A DNA stretch of 64,000 nucleotides from Pseudomonas panipatensis. GTDB taxonomy: Bacteria; Pseudomonadota; Gammaproteobacteria; Pseudomonadales; Pseudomonadaceae. The notes under the pieces are model-generated. The model worked only from the letters and a program-made list of their open reading frames with translations. It made no database searches and had not been told where the DNA came from. The stretch covers positions 1 to 64,000 of the forward strand of contig NZ_FNDS01000017.1 in assembly GCF_900099785.1 (NCBI RefSeq), written 5' to 3'. A program made the translations under genes and the position numbers. Positions 48,096-57,458 of the stretch are shown here, one piece after another (within the stretch, counting starts at the first letter, position 1; each line of letters opens with the position of its first letter).

Positions 48096-50998
48096 ACGCC
48101 CTTTCCCGCCTTCCCGCGCCCATGGGCCTGCTGATCGACCGCGAGCAGCCGCTGCGCTTCAGCTTCGATGGCAGCGACTACCAGGGCTATGCCGGCGACA
48201 GCATCGCCAGCGCGCTGATCGGCAACGGCCGCTGGCTGCTCTCGCGCTCGTTCAAATACCACCGCCCGCGCGGCCCGCTGAGCATGGCCGGGCAGGACGC
48301 CAACAGCCTGGTGCAACTGCCCGACGAACCCAACGTGCTCGCCGACCTGCACGCTCTCAGCGACGGCCTGCGGGTCGAGGGGCAGAACTACGCCGGCAGC
48401 CTGATGGCCGACCGCGATGCCTACCTCGGCAAGTTCTCGCGCTTCATGCCGGTGGGCTTCTACTACCGTTCCTTCTACAAGCCCAAGGGCATGTGGAAGG
48501 TCTGGGAACCGCTGATCCGCAAGAAGGCCGGTCTCGGCGTGCTCGACCTGGACTTCAAGCCGCAGTACTACGACAAGGCCTACCTGTTCGTCGACCTGGC
48601 GGTTATCGGCGCCGGCCCGGCCGGCCTGCGCGCCGCGCTGGACGCTGCCAACGCCGGGGCCAAGGTGCTGCTGGTGGAGCAGCAGACGCTGCTCGGCGGT
48701 TCGCTCAACTACGCCCGCTTCGACATCGAAGGCGTGCGCGCCGCGGCGCTGCGCCGCGAACTGGTCGAGGCGGTGGAAGGCCACGCCAATATCCAGATTC
48801 TCAAGGACGCCACCTGCAACGCCTGGTTCACCGAGAATTACCTGCCGGTGATCCAGCACAAGCGCCTGTACAAGGTCCGCGCCACCCGCTGCATCGTCGC
48901 CTCCGGCTCCTTCGACCAGCCGGTGGTGTTCCGCAACAACGACCTGCCGGGCATCCTGCTGACCAGCGCCGCCCAGCGCCTGATGAAGCTCTATGCGGTC
49001 AAGCCCGGGCAACGCGCCGTGGTCCTCACCGGCAACGACGACGGTTACCTGGCCGCCCTCGACCTGCAGGAGCAGGGCGTGAGCGTCGCCGCCGTGGTCG
49101 ACCTGCGCGCCGGACCCGCCGACCCCAGGCTCGCCGCCGAACTGTCGCGCCGCGGCATTGCCCAGCACCCCGGCAGCACCGTCTACGAAGCCCTGCACGA
49201 AAAAGGCATGCGCCATGTCAGCGGGGTCGAAATTCGCCGCATCAGCGGCCAGGGCACGGTCGCCAGCGACGGCCTGCGCCTGGACTGCGACCTGCTGTGC
49301 ATGTCCGCCGGCTACATGCCGGTCTACCAGTTGCTTTGCCAGGCCGGCGGCAAGCTCGCCTACGAAGAGCCGCGCGCCGAGTTCGCCATCAGCGGCTTGC
49401 CGGTCGAACTGGCGATCGCCGGTTCGGTGAACGGCCGTCACGCCCTCGACAACGTGCTCAACGATGGCGCCCAGGCGGCGGCCCAGGCCATCGCCGCCCT
49501 CGGCCTGGGACCGCAGCCGGGCCTGCCGGCGTTCCACCGCGAAGCGCCGGTGAACTTCGACTGGCCGATCTTCCCCCACCCGCAGGGCAAGGATTTCGTC
49601 GATTTCGACGAAGACCTGCAAGTGCGCGACATCGTCAACGCCACCCGCAGCGGCTACCGCGACGTGCAGTTGGTCAAGCGCTTCTCCACCGTCGGCATGG
49701 GCCCCTCCCAGGGCCGCCACTCGGCGCTGCCCACCGCGCGCCTGGTGGCCCAGGCCACCGGCCGCAGCATCAGCGAAACCGGCGTGACCACCGCGCGTCC
49801 GCCGTTCCAGGCGGAGAAGCTCGCCCACGTCGCCGGCCGCGCCTTCGACCCGTACCGGCAGACGCCCATGCACCGCCGCCACCTCGAAGCCGGGGCGAAG
49901 ATGATGCCGGCCGGCATCTGGCAACGCCCGGCCTATTACGGCAAGCCCGAGGATCGCGAGCGCTGCATGCAGGAAGAGGCCCGCCACGTGCGCGAGAAGG
50001 TCGGCCTGATCGACGTCTCCACCCTCGGCGGTCTCGACGTCCGCGGCCCGGACGCCGCCGAACTGCTGGAGCGCCTGTACACCTTCGGCTTCGCCAAGCT
50101 GCCGATCGGCCGCACGCGCTATGCGCTGATGACCAACGAGCACGGCGTGGTGATCGACGACGGCGTCTGCGCCCGCCTCGGCGAGCGGCACTTCTACGTC
50201 ACCGCCACCACCAGCGGCGTCGACCGCATCTACCAGCAGATGCTCAAGTGGAACGCGCAATGGCGGCTCAACGTCGACATCACCAACGTCACCGCCGCCC
50301 TGGCCGCGGTCAACCTGGCCGGACCGCTGTCGCGCCGGGTGCTGGAGAAGGTCTGCGCGGACATCGATCTCTCCGCCGCAGCCTTCCCCTACCTGGGCGT
50401 GCGCTGCGGCACGGTCGCCGACATCCCGGCGCGGGTGCTGCGGGTCGGCTTCGTCGGCGAACTGGGCTACGAGATCCACGTGCCGGCGCGCTTCGCCGAG
50501 CGCCTGTGGGATGTGCTGATGGAGGCCGGCGGCGAATTCGCCATCCGCCCCTTCGGCGTCGAGACCCAGCGCCTGCTGCGCCTGGAAAAGGGCCACGTGA
50601 TCATCAGCCAGGACACCGACGGCATGACCCACCCCGGCGAAATCGACATGCAGTGGGCGATCGGCCGCAAGAAGCCGTTCTTCGTCGGCAAACGCTCGGT
50701 GGAAATCCTCGAAGCACAGCCGCTCAAGCGCAAGCTGGTCGGCTTCAGCCTGCCCCAGGGCAGCGCCCAGCCGCTGGAGGGACACCTGGTGCTGGATGGC
50801 GCCGACATCAGCGGCAACGTCACCTCCTGCGAGTACTCGCAGACCCTCGGCATGATCATCGGCCTGGCCTATGTCGGCGCCGCGCAGAGCACGCCGGGCA
50901 TGCAGATCCCGATCCGCGTGGAGGGCGGCCAGGTGGTCCGCGCCAGCGTCGTGCAACTGCCCTTCTATGACCCGCAGAACCAGCGTCAGGAGCTCTGA
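48092..50998 (+). CDS. mgdC: N-methylglutamate dehydrogenase subunit C (SoxA-like)
   Basis: The 968-residue protein has the SoxA layout: N-terminal ferredoxin-like fold (about 10-100; SDYQGYAGDSIASALIGNG), a dinucleotide-binding domain with DLAVIGAGPAGLRAALDAAN (about 168-187), and a C-terminal GcvT-like domain (about 600-968; SRVGYVGELGYEIHVP-type RVGFVGELGYEIHVP, EKGHVIISQDTDGMTHP) that binds THF. It accepts the C1 unit as methylene-THF. The start at 48092 overlaps mgdB by 4 bp. Confidence 0.87.
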   Translation: MNALSRLPAPMGLLIDREQPLRFSFDGSDYQGYAGDSIASALIGNGRWLLSRSFKYHRPRGPLSMAGQDANSLVQLPDEPNVLADLHALSDGLRVEGQNYAGSLMADRDAYLGKFSRFMPVGFYYRSFYKPKGMWKVWEPLIRKKAGLGVLDLDFKPQYYDKAYLFVDLAVIGAGPAGLRAALDAANAGAKVLLVEQQTLLGGSLNYARFDIEGVRAAALRRELVEAVEGHANIQILKDATCNAWFTENYLPVIQHKRLYKVRATRCIVASGSFDQPVVFRNNDLPGILLTSAAQRLMKLYAVKPGQRAVVLTGNDDGYLAALDLQEQGVSVAAVVDLRAGPADPRLAAELSRRGIAQHPGSTVYEALHEKGMRHVSGVEIRRISGQGTVASDGLRLDCDLLCMSAGYMPVYQLLCQAGGKLAYEEPRAEFAISGLPVELAIAGSVNGRHALDNVLNDGAQAAAQAIAALGLGPQPGLPAFHREAPVNFDWPIFPHPQGKDFVDFDEDLQVRDIVNATRSGYRDVQLVKRFSTVGMGPSQGRHSALPTARLVAQATGRSISETGVTTARPPFQAEKLAHVAGRAFDPYRQTPMHRRHLEAGAKMMPAGIWQRPAYYGKPEDRERCMQEEARHVREKVGLIDVSTLGGLDVRGPDAAELLERLYTFGFAKLPIGRTRYALMTNEHGVVIDDGVCARLGERHFYVTATTSGVDRIYQQMLKWNAQWRLNVDITNVTAALAAVNLAGPLSRRVLEKVCADIDLSAAAFPYLGVRCGTVADIPARVLRVGFVGELGYEIHVPARFAERLWDVLMEAGGEFAIRPFGVETQRLLRLEKGHVIISQDTDGMTHPGEIDMQWAIGRKKPFFVGKRSVEILEAQPLKRKLVGFSLPQGSAQPLEGHLVLDGADISGNVTSCEYSQTLGMIIGLAYVGAAQSTPGMQIPIRVEGGQVVRASVVQLPFYDPQNQRQEL

Positions 50999-51001
50999 GC
51001 C

Positions 51002-51685
51002 ATGTCCAGCCTGAAAGCCGAAGACTTCATCGAACGCAGCCCGCTCTACCCGCTGCACCAGGGCGCGCGCCTGGCCACCCTGGGCAGCAGCGCCATCGTC
51101 GCGCGCTACGGCGAGCAGGAAGAACACGCGCAACTGCAAGACTGCGCGCTGATCGACCTGAGCAACCTGCCGCGCGCCGGCTTCCGTGGCGCCGACGCCG
51201 CCGCCTACCTGCAGGCGCGCGGCTACGCCCTGCCGCCGGCGCCCAACCAGGCGCTGCGGCAGAGCGACGGCAGCCTGGTGGCGCGCCTGTCGCAGGCCGA
51301 GTACCTGCTGCTCGGCAGCCTGCATGACATGGGCGCGCGTATCGCCGCCGAGGAAGCCGCCTGGCGCCTCGACGACAGCGCCAACTACCTGCTGCCGCGC
51401 CAGGACAGCCATGCCTGGCTGCTGCTCAGCGGCCAGCACTGCGCCGAGGTGATGGCCAAGCTCTGCGGCGTCGACCTGCGCCCGCAGGCCTTCCCCAGCG
51501 GCGCGGTGGCGCAGACCTCGGCGGCGCGCATCAACGTCATCGTCATCAACCTCGGCGACGAGCACCTGCCGTGCCTGCAGATCCTCTGCGACCGCGCATC
51601 GGTGACCTACTTCTGGGAAGCCATGCTCGACGCCATGCAGGAGTTCGGCGGGCGCCCGGTGGGCATCGACGCGCTGCTCGACTGA
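51002..51685 (+). CDS. mgdD: N-methylglutamate dehydrogenase subunit D (SoxG-like)
   Basis: The 227-residue protein corresponds to the gamma subunit of sarcosine oxidase: DCALIDLSNLPRAGFRGADAA (about 43-63), LSQAEYLLLGS, and SHAWLLLSGQHCAEVMAKLC with AQTSAARINVIVINLGD (about 133-185). It is a small GcvT-related structural subunit. It follows mgdC by 3 bp and ends the operon. Confidence 0.85.
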   Translation: MSSLKAEDFIERSPLYPLHQGARLATLGSSAIVARYGEQEEHAQLQDCALIDLSNLPRAGFRGADAAAYLQARGYALPPAPNQALRQSDGSLVARLSQAEYLLLGSLHDMGARIAAEEAAWRLDDSANYLLPRQDSHAWLLLSGQHCAEVMAKLCGVDLRPQAFPSGAVAQTSAARINVIVINLGDEHLPCLQILCDRASVTYFWEAMLDAMQEFGGRPVGIDALLD

Positions 51686-51731
51686 CCAGCCGGCGGCGCC
51701 CGTCAGCGGGCGCCGCCGTGGAGCCCACGCC

Positions 51732-52487
51732 ATGAGCGAAACCGACTACCGCGTCCCCGCCCTGGAGCGCGGCCTGAGCCTGCTCGGCCTGTTCAACGCG
51801 CGCCAGCGCAGCCTGAGCATGAACGACATGGCCGAACACCTGGGTGTCAGCCCCTCGGCCCTCTACCGCATCGTGCAGACCCTGCAGGACATGGGCTACC
51901 TGAACAAGCTCGAACGCAACCAGTACGAACTCGGCGCACGGGTGATCTCCGACGGCTTCGCCTACCTGTGCAGCCGCGACATCGTCGAGATCGCCCTGCC
52001 ACACCTCAACGCCCTGCGCGACCGTACCTCGCTGTCCTGCCACCTGAGCATCCGCGAGCAGACCGACAGTCTGTACATCTACCGCGCCTTCGCCCCGCAA
52101 CGGCTGAGCGTGAACATCCCGGTCGGCACCCGCCTGCCCTGCCACGGCACCGCCCTCGGCCGCGTCCTGCTCACCGCCCTCGACGAAGAAGCCCTGGCCC
52201 AGCTCTACCAGCACGTACGCCTCGACGACTACCCGCCGCCGACGCCACGCACCCTGCTGGAACTGCAACGCACCATTGCCGAGGATCGCGAACGCGGCTG
52301 GGTGCTGCACCGCTCCGACTACTCGACGGCCATCGCCACCGGCATCCGCGACCGCAGCGGCAACGTCAGCGCCGCCATCAATCTCTCCGGGCCGGAAGCC
52401 GTGCTGGCGGCGGAAGGCGCCGAGGAGCGCTATCGGCAACTGCTGATGGACTGTGCGGCGGCGATCGAGGGCGAGATGGGCGCCTAG
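51732..52487 (+). CDS. IclR-family transcriptional regulator
   Basis: The 251-residue protein has an N-terminal winged helix (about 8-70; RSLSMNDMAEHLGVSPSALYRIV) and the IclR effector domain (about 85-250; GTRLPCHGTALGRVLL, HRSDYSTAIATGIRDRSGNVSAAINLSGP, in part). IclR proteins bind small carboxylates or amine metabolites. It lies 46 bp after mgdD in the same direction and could be cotranscribed, so it may add control over the amine genes; no operator is identified. Confidence 0.88.
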   Translation: MSETDYRVPALERGLSLLGLFNARQRSLSMNDMAEHLGVSPSALYRIVQTLQDMGYLNKLERNQYELGARVISDGFAYLCSRDIVEIALPHLNALRDRTSLSCHLSIREQTDSLYIYRAFAPQRLSVNIPVGTRLPCHGTALGRVLLTALDEEALAQLYQHVRLDDYPPPTPRTLLELQRTIAEDRERGWVLHRSDYSTAIATGIRDRSGNVSAAINLSGPEAVLAAEGAEERYRQLLMDCAAAIEGEMGA

Positions 52488-52565
52488 CGGCCGGCGGCAG
52501 CGGGCGCTGCCGGACGGCGCGATGACCTATGCTCAACGGAGCTGCCGGCGCCGCCGCGCAGCAGA

Positions 52566-52593
52566 CCGTACAGGGCAAGGCCTTGCCCTGTAC
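52566..52593. promoter_or_regulatory. 28-bp perfect palindrome between iclR and cupin genes
   Basis: CGTACAGGGCAAGG and CCTTGCCCTGTACG meet without spacer, giving a perfect 28-bp palindrome. It lies 61 bp before the cupin ATG. No T-run follows; an operator or a cruciform/terminator are both possible. Confidence 0.55.
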
Positions 52594-52654
52594 GCCCGGC
52601 CTGGCGTTGCAAGCCGACACCAGGCCTCAGCAGCCCAGCGGGAGGTCGGCAGCC

Positions 52655-53074
52655 ATGCGCGCAACCCAGCCCAAGGTGCAGGGCGTCCACCCGGATCGCG
52701 AGGTCATGACGCGCCAGCGCCTGCCGTATTTCATCGGTATCTCGGGGCAGACGGTGAATGCGACCGGCCTGTCCATGCACCTGGTCGTCATACCGCCTGG
52801 CGCGCGCTCGGAACCACACATCCACCTGGGCTACGAAACCGCCCTCTACGTCCTCGAAGGCCGCGTACTGACCCGTTGGGGCGCCGCGCTGGAGCACGAA
52901 GTCGTCAGCCAGGCCGGCGAGTTTCTCTTCGTTCCGCCGGGCGTGCCGCACCAGGCCATCAACCTGAGCGCTACCCAGCCCGCCCGCGCCATCGTGGCCA
53001 GAAACGATCCCGCCGAGCAGGACAAGGTGCTGCCGTTCGAGCCGGGACAGCCGCCTCTCGACACGCCCCGTTGA
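52655..53074 (+). CDS. Single-domain cupin protein
   Basis: The 139-residue protein has one cupin barrel with metal-site motif 1 PGARSEPHIHLGYETALYVLEG (about 51-72: His, His, Glu-type ligands) and motif 2 GEFLFVPPGVPHQAIN (about 90-105). It is too small for most dioxygenases and may bind or isomerise a small metabolite. The ATG at 52655 follows GGAGG; the longer frame upstream runs through the palindrome. No operon partner is evident. Confidence 0.78.
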   Translation: MRATQPKVQGVHPDREVMTRQRLPYFIGISGQTVNATGLSMHLVVIPPGARSEPHIHLGYETALYVLEGRVLTRWGAALEHEVVSQAGEFLFVPPGVPHQAINLSATQPARAIVARNDPAEQDKVLPFEPGQPPLDTPR

Positions 53075-53114
53075 ACCCATGGTGCAGCGATGCGCCAGCG
53101 TTCGCCCCCGGGGC

Positions 53115-54032
53115 TCAGGCTTCGGCTTGCTCCCTGGCGGCGCTCGCCCCTTGTCGACTGGCGCTGACCGCACGCACGTTCATGCTCAATTCGCGTTTGC
53201 CGAAAACGACGAACTTCCTTTGTTTATTCAGCTCGACCAGAAGATCCTGGAAACTGCCATCCCGGCAAATAACCCGGGGCACTTCCAATACCACCGAATA
53301 GGTTTTCTGCTGCGCCTCTTCGGTGTGTGCGAATTGTCGTTTTATTTGTTCCATCATGCTGCGCCGGGTTTCCAGCGATAGCTCACTGGCATGATTGCGC
53401 AGGATGTATTGCTTGACTCTTATGTAGCAATCATTGATGAAACGCTGCACTTCCTTGCCTTTCACATCATGGAAAGTCGTTCTTTCAGCATCATCGTGGG
53501 ATATCGGTTCGACGAACTCACTGGGATATGTACTCTCCTGCAAGTGCAGGTCATCCCTGAGCCGGGCATAAAGATCGTCATCCTCCCCGCCCCAGCCACG
53601 AAACGCTTCGTCATAGCCGCCCACTTGCTCGAAGTGCAGACGCGAACAAATGAAGGTGCCGTAGGTTTCATCGTCGCGCTCGCCATTCTCGGGCGCGGCG
53701 CGGTAGAAAAAGGCCGGCGCCAGGTTAGCGCCCATCCATTCGACCCAGTGCGGCCGTATCTTGATATCGGCGTCGATGAAACACAGCCAGGGGGCGACGG
53801 AGTTCATCGCGCCGATATTCCGCGCACGCGGCAAGCAGAATCCGGGATCGTCCGTGACACGCACCACCTTGACACTTGGATAGTTGCTTTCCACCCAGTC
53901 GCCTGTATTGTCAGGGCATGCATAATCCACCAGAATGATTTCCGCGGGCACTTGCTCGACAATTCTCGGCAACGTTTGCTGCACATGGTGCAAACGGCCT
54001 TTGCAAGTAATCACAAAAGCGACTTTCTGCAT
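53115..54032 (-). CDS. Family 2-type glycosyltransferase
   Basis: The 305-residue protein has a GT-A fold start (VAFVITCKGRLHHVQQTLP, in part), a DxD-type metal motif in CFIDADIKI (about 84-92), and the galactosyltransferase-C-like segment GYDEAFRGWGGEDDDLYARL (about 139-158, W-G-G-E-D). No membrane segment is seen. It likely transfers a sugar to a surface or secreted polymer. It is divergent from a UDP-sugar decarboxylase-like gene with only 20 bp between start codons. Base composition is clearly lower in GC than its neighbours, suggesting acquisition. Confidence 0.82.
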   Translation of the reverse strand: MQKVAFVITCKGRLHHVQQTLPRIVEQVPAEIILVDYACPDNTGDWVESNYPSVKVVRVTDDPGFCLPRARNIGAMNSVAPWLCFIDADIKIRPHWVEWMGANLAPAFFYRAAPENGERDDETYGTFICSRLHFEQVGGYDEAFRGWGGEDDDLYARLRDDLHLQESTYPSEFVEPISHDDAERTTFHDVKGKEVQRFINDCYIRVKQYILRNHASELSLETRRSMMEQIKRQFAHTEEAQQKTYSVVLEVPRVICRDGSFQDLLVELNKQRKFVVFGKRELSMNVRAVSASRQGASAAREQAEA

Positions 54033-54052
54033 AACATTTCCCCGGGTGGCAT

Positions 54053-54985
54053 ATGCGTATTCTGGTGACAGGCGGAGCGGGCTTCATTGGTTCTCATTTA
54101 TGTCGGCGCCTGCTGGCCGACGGCCATGAAGTACTTTCAGCCGACAACTACTTTACTGGAAGCCGCAAGAACATTCATGAGTTTCTGGCCAACCCGAGAT
54201 TCGAAGCGCTGCGCCACGACATCACCTCGCCGCTCTACGTCGAAGTCGATCAGATCTATAACTTCGCCTGCCCGGCCTCGCCCATCCACTACCAGCAAGA
54301 CCCGGTGCAAACCACCAAGACCAGCGTGCAGGGCGCGATCAATATGCTCGGGCTGGCCAAGCGCACCGGCGCGCGCATCCTGCAAGCCTCCACCTCGGAG
54401 GTCTATGGCGACCCGGAAGTGCATCCGCAGACGGAGGCCTACTGGGGGCGGGTCAATCCCATCGGTTTGCGCGGCTGTTACGACGAGGGGAAGCGCTGCG
54501 CGGAAACCCTGTTCTTCGATTACTACCGCCAGCACGCGACCGACATAAAGGTCGTCCGAATATTCAACACCTACGGCCCCGGCATGCAGTTGAACGACGG
54601 CCGGGTGGTCAGCAACTTCATCGTCCAGGCCCTGCGCGGCGAAGACATTACCCTCTACGGCGATGGCAGCCAGACCCGCTCCTTCTGTTATGTCTCCGAC
54701 CTGGTCGAAGGCGTCGTGCGCATGATGAACAGCGCGCCGGGCTTCACCGGACCGGTGAACCTGGGAAACCCGGTCGAATACTCCATCGTCGAGATTGCCG
54801 AAATCATTCTCGACCTGTGCCGGTCGTCCTCGAAGCTCACGCTCAAAGCGCTGCCGGAAGACGATCCGCGTCAGCGTCAGCCGGATATCGGTCTGGCGCA
54901 GCAACAGTTGGGCTGGACGCCAAGCGTTGCGCTGGTGGACGGCCTTCGCGAAACCATCGACTACTTCAAGCGGATGCTCGCCTGA
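54053..54985 (+). CDS. NAD-dependent UDP-glucuronate decarboxylase-like epimerase (UXS type)
   Basis: The 310-residue extended SDR has the NAD motif [12 protein letters not shown] (5-16), ASTSEVYGD (112-120) with catalytic Ser, and the YDEGKR motif with Tyr143 and Lys147 characteristic of UDP-xylose synthases. It would make UDP-xylose from UDP-glucuronate in the cytoplasm, supplying the divergent glycosyltransferase. It lacks any N-terminal membrane anchor, as usual for bacterial forms. The start at 54053 is fixed by the Rossmann motif. GC is lower at its 5' end. Confidence 0.87.
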   Translation: MRILVTGGAGFIGSHLCRRLLADGHEVLSADNYFTGSRKNIHEFLANPRFEALRHDITSPLYVEVDQIYNFACPASPIHYQQDPVQTTKTSVQGAINMLGLAKRTGARILQASTSEVYGDPEVHPQTEAYWGRVNPIGLRGCYDEGKRCAETLFFDYYRQHATDIKVVRIFNTYGPGMQLNDGRVVSNFIVQALRGEDITLYGDGSQTRSFCYVSDLVEGVVRMMNSAPGFTGPVNLGNPVEYSIVEIAEIILDLCRSSSKLTLKALPEDDPRQRQPDIGLAQQQLGWTPSVALVDGLRETIDYFKRMLA

Positions 54986-55335
54986 AGCGCCCTTCCTCCC
55001 CCCTTCGATTCGCCGTCGGCAACGCGCCGGCGCGCACGGCGCCAGGACTTTCCCCGGCGCCGCCTGAGCGGCGGCGCGGTTCGCGCAGCGAGGTGATGCC
55101 GTCGCCCAGCCACCGCCACAGCCCCGACCTCCGCGCCTGAGTGCGCAAACCACCCGCACACGACGGTAGACCGCGCTGAAGGCCGCGCTGAACGGCTGTT
55201 CAGGGGCTCAACGCAGCCAGCGAAAATAAATCCGGCGCCTTTCGGCGGGACAGCGGCACGGTCCATTCCTTGTGCTAGACATTCAGATAGCTGGGTCAAG
55301 ACATTCGGAAAAATCTGAAGAGGGATCGCTGAGCT
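54986..55335. other. Intergenic DNA before the PAS chemoreceptor (350 bp)
   Basis: No gene is recognised; open frames here lack ribosome sites and family similarity. A GC-rich hairpin-forming stretch near 55020-55085 may end the UXS transcript, and an A/T-richer patch at about 55270-55330 is the likely promoter region of the chemoreceptor. No FliA-type box was found. Confidence 0.5.
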
Positions 55336-56901
55336 ATGCGCCAAAACTTACCGGTTACTCAGCAAGAGCGTACTTTCCCCGCCGACGAACGCCTCATCTC
55401 CACCACCGACCTGACGAGCAAGATCACCTACTGCAACGACGCCTTCGTGGCGATCAGCGGCTTCACCCGCGAAGAGCTGCTGGGCCAACCGCACAACCTG
55501 GTGCGCCACCCGGACATGCCGCCCGCGGTGTTCGCCCATATGTGGGAAACCCTGAAACAGGGCAAGCCCTGGATGGGGCTGGTCAAGAACCGCGCGAAGA
55601 ACGGCGACTTCTACTGGGTCAGCGCCTACGTCACGCCGATCTATGAGGACGGCCGGATGATCGGCTTCGAGTCGGTCCGCTCACTACCGACGCGCGAGCA
55701 GGTCAAGCGTGCCGAGGCCCTCTATGCGCGGTTGCGCGCCGGCAAGCCGGCGGCGTCCCGGCAAGCGGCCCTGGTCCATGTGCTCGGCCGCTGCTGGCCG
55801 GCGATCCTGGCGGGCCTGGCGCTGCTCGGCGTGGAGCAAGTCCTCGACGGCGCCTGGCTGGCGCTCGCGACCCTGGCGATCATGCTCGCCATGGCCGTTG
55901 CCCTGCTCGCCGATGCCCGCAAACGCATCCTGGGCACCCTGGCGCAGCACCCGAAAGCCTTCGTCAGCCCGCTGGTGGCGCTGACTTACTCGGACAGCCA
56001 GGGCGCCCAGGCGATGCTCGAACTGGCCATGTTCAGCGAGGAGGCGCGCTTGCAGACGGCCCTGACGCGGCTGGAGGACGCCGGCGAAAGCGTGCGCCAG
56101 CGCGCGGCGGAGTCGGCCCGCCTGTCCCGCGCGGAAGCCGAGCTGCTGGAGCAGCAGCGCAACGAGACCGATCAATCGGCCACCGCCATCAACCAGATGG
56201 CCGCGACCATCCAGGAAGTGTCGATCAACGTCGCCAACACCAGCCACGCCGCCGAGCAAGCCGAACACCTGGCCAAGCAGGGCAACAGCCTCGCCGGCGA
56301 CAGCCTGGGGGCCATCCAGCACATGGCCGAAGCGGTCAGCGAGATCGGCCGCGCCGTCCAGGAAGTGGCCGACGCCACGCAGACCATCGGCAGCGTGGCG
56401 GATGTCATCGCCTCGATCGCCGAACAGACCAACCTGCTCGCGCTGAACGCCGCCATCGAAGCGGCGCGCGCCGGGGAACAGGGCCGTGGCTTCGCCGTGG
56501 TGGCCGATGAAGTCCGCTCGCTGGCCTCGCGCACCCGCGAATCGACCACGCAGATTCACCAGATCATCGAGAACTTGCGCAACGGCGCGCAGCGCGCGGT
56601 AGTCACCGCCAACCGCGGCGAGCAGATATCCCGCGACAGCGTCGGCAGCGTGCAAGCGGTTCGCCAAGCGCTGGAAGGCATCAGCCAGGCGGTGAGCCGC
56701 ATCACCGGCATGAGCCAGCAGATCGCCGCCGCCTCCGAACAGCAGAGCCACGTCGCCGAGGACATCAGTCAGCAGATCACCCGCATCGCCCACCTCTCCG
56801 AGCATAGCGCCGGGCAGGCCAGGGAAGGCTCGGCCATCAGTCAGGACCTGGAACGCATGGCCGCCTACCTGCACAGCCTGGCGGAGCGCTTCAACCGCTG
56901 A
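55336..56901 (+). CDS. Aer-like chemoreceptor (PAS, two membrane segments, signalling domain)
   Basis: The 521-residue protein has an N-terminal PAS domain (about 20-120; [50 protein letters not shown]), two closely spaced hydrophobic helices (about 152-195) and a full methyl-accepting domain (about 255-521) with tip [20 protein letters not shown]. The PAS type with NLVRHPDMP is that of Aer energy-taxis receptors, which bind FAD. It has its own promoter region and no operon partner. Confidence 0.9.
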   Translation: MRQNLPVTQQERTFPADERLISTTDLTSKITYCNDAFVAISGFTREELLGQPHNLVRHPDMPPAVFAHMWETLKQGKPWMGLVKNRAKNGDFYWVSAYVTPIYEDGRMIGFESVRSLPTREQVKRAEALYARLRAGKPAASRQAALVHVLGRCWPAILAGLALLGVEQVLDGAWLALATLAIMLAMAVALLADARKRILGTLAQHPKAFVSPLVALTYSDSQGAQAMLELAMFSEEARLQTALTRLEDAGESVRQRAAESARLSRAEAELLEQQRNETDQSATAINQMAATIQEVSINVANTSHAAEQAEHLAKQGNSLAGDSLGAIQHMAEAVSEIGRAVQEVADATQTIGSVADVIASIAEQTNLLALNAAIEAARAGEQGRGFAVVADEVRSLASRTRESTTQIHQIIENLRNGAQRAVVTANRGEQISRDSVGSVQAVRQALEGISQAVSRITGMSQQIAAASEQQSHVAEDISQQITRIAHLSEHSAGQAREGSAISQDLERMAAYLHSLAERFNR

Positions 56902-57036
56902 GCGGCGAAGCGTTCGCTGTACGCCGGATTCGCCGGGGCGGACGGATACGGCGCGCGTCTCCCGAAGGCGGCGGATCGCGCCGCCAGAGCTCGGCGTCTA
57001 TCGTTTCCCATCATCCAACGCGCGACCGAGGCAACC

Positions 57037-57450
57037 ATGAGCGAGAAAAAGCGAGTGCTGTTCATCTGCATGGGCAACGATGTCCGCTCGCCCATGGCCG
57101 AGGCCTTGCTGCGGGACATGGACAGCGAGCACTTCGAGGCCTTCAGCGCCGGCATCGTCCCCTGCGGGATCGACCCGCGCACCCGCCAGGCGCTGGAGCA
57201 TGCCGGGGTCTCCGCCGCCGGCCTGCGCAGCAAGTCGATCGAGGAATTCAGCGGGCAACACTTCGACTACCTGATCGACCTGTGCGACAAGGCCAACCAC
57301 GAAGAACGACGCCTCCCCCTCTCGGATGACGTGCTGCTGTGGAACTTCGCCAACCCGGCCGGCAGCGGCCGCCCGGAGGCGTTCCGCCAGACACTGCAGG
57401 AACTCCACGAGCGGCTGATGATGTTCGACATGGTGAAGAACAGGGGCTGA
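57037..57450 (+). CDS. Low-molecular-weight phosphatase/arsenate-reductase-like protein
   Basis: The 137-residue protein has the P-loop CMGNDVRSPMAEALL with Cys11 and Arg17 (C-x5-R), and the later WNFANPAG (about 107-114) standing where the family has the general-acid Asp-Pro loop. The last feature has Asn-Pro, not Asp-Pro, so catalysis may be weaker. It could be a tyrosine phosphatase or arsenate reductase; no arsenic genes are nearby. It is convergent with a LapG-like gene 8 bp away. Confidence 0.78.
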   Translation: MSEKKRVLFICMGNDVRSPMAEALLRDMDSEHFEAFSAGIVPCGIDPRTRQALEHAGVSAAGLRSKSIEEFSGQHFDYLIDLCDKANHEERRLPLSDDVLLWNFANPAGSGRPEAFRQTLQELHERLMMFDMVKNRG

Positions 57451-57458
57451 GCCAGCCT

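Noticed and set aside
46535-51685. Reading mgdABCD as ordinary sarcosine oxidase soxBDAG
   Set aside because: The proteins are homologous and this cannot be excluded, but no glyA or glycine-betaine genes are adjacent, gmaS-mgsABC are, the operator pairs are shared, and the SoxD-like subunit lacks the zinc cysteines.
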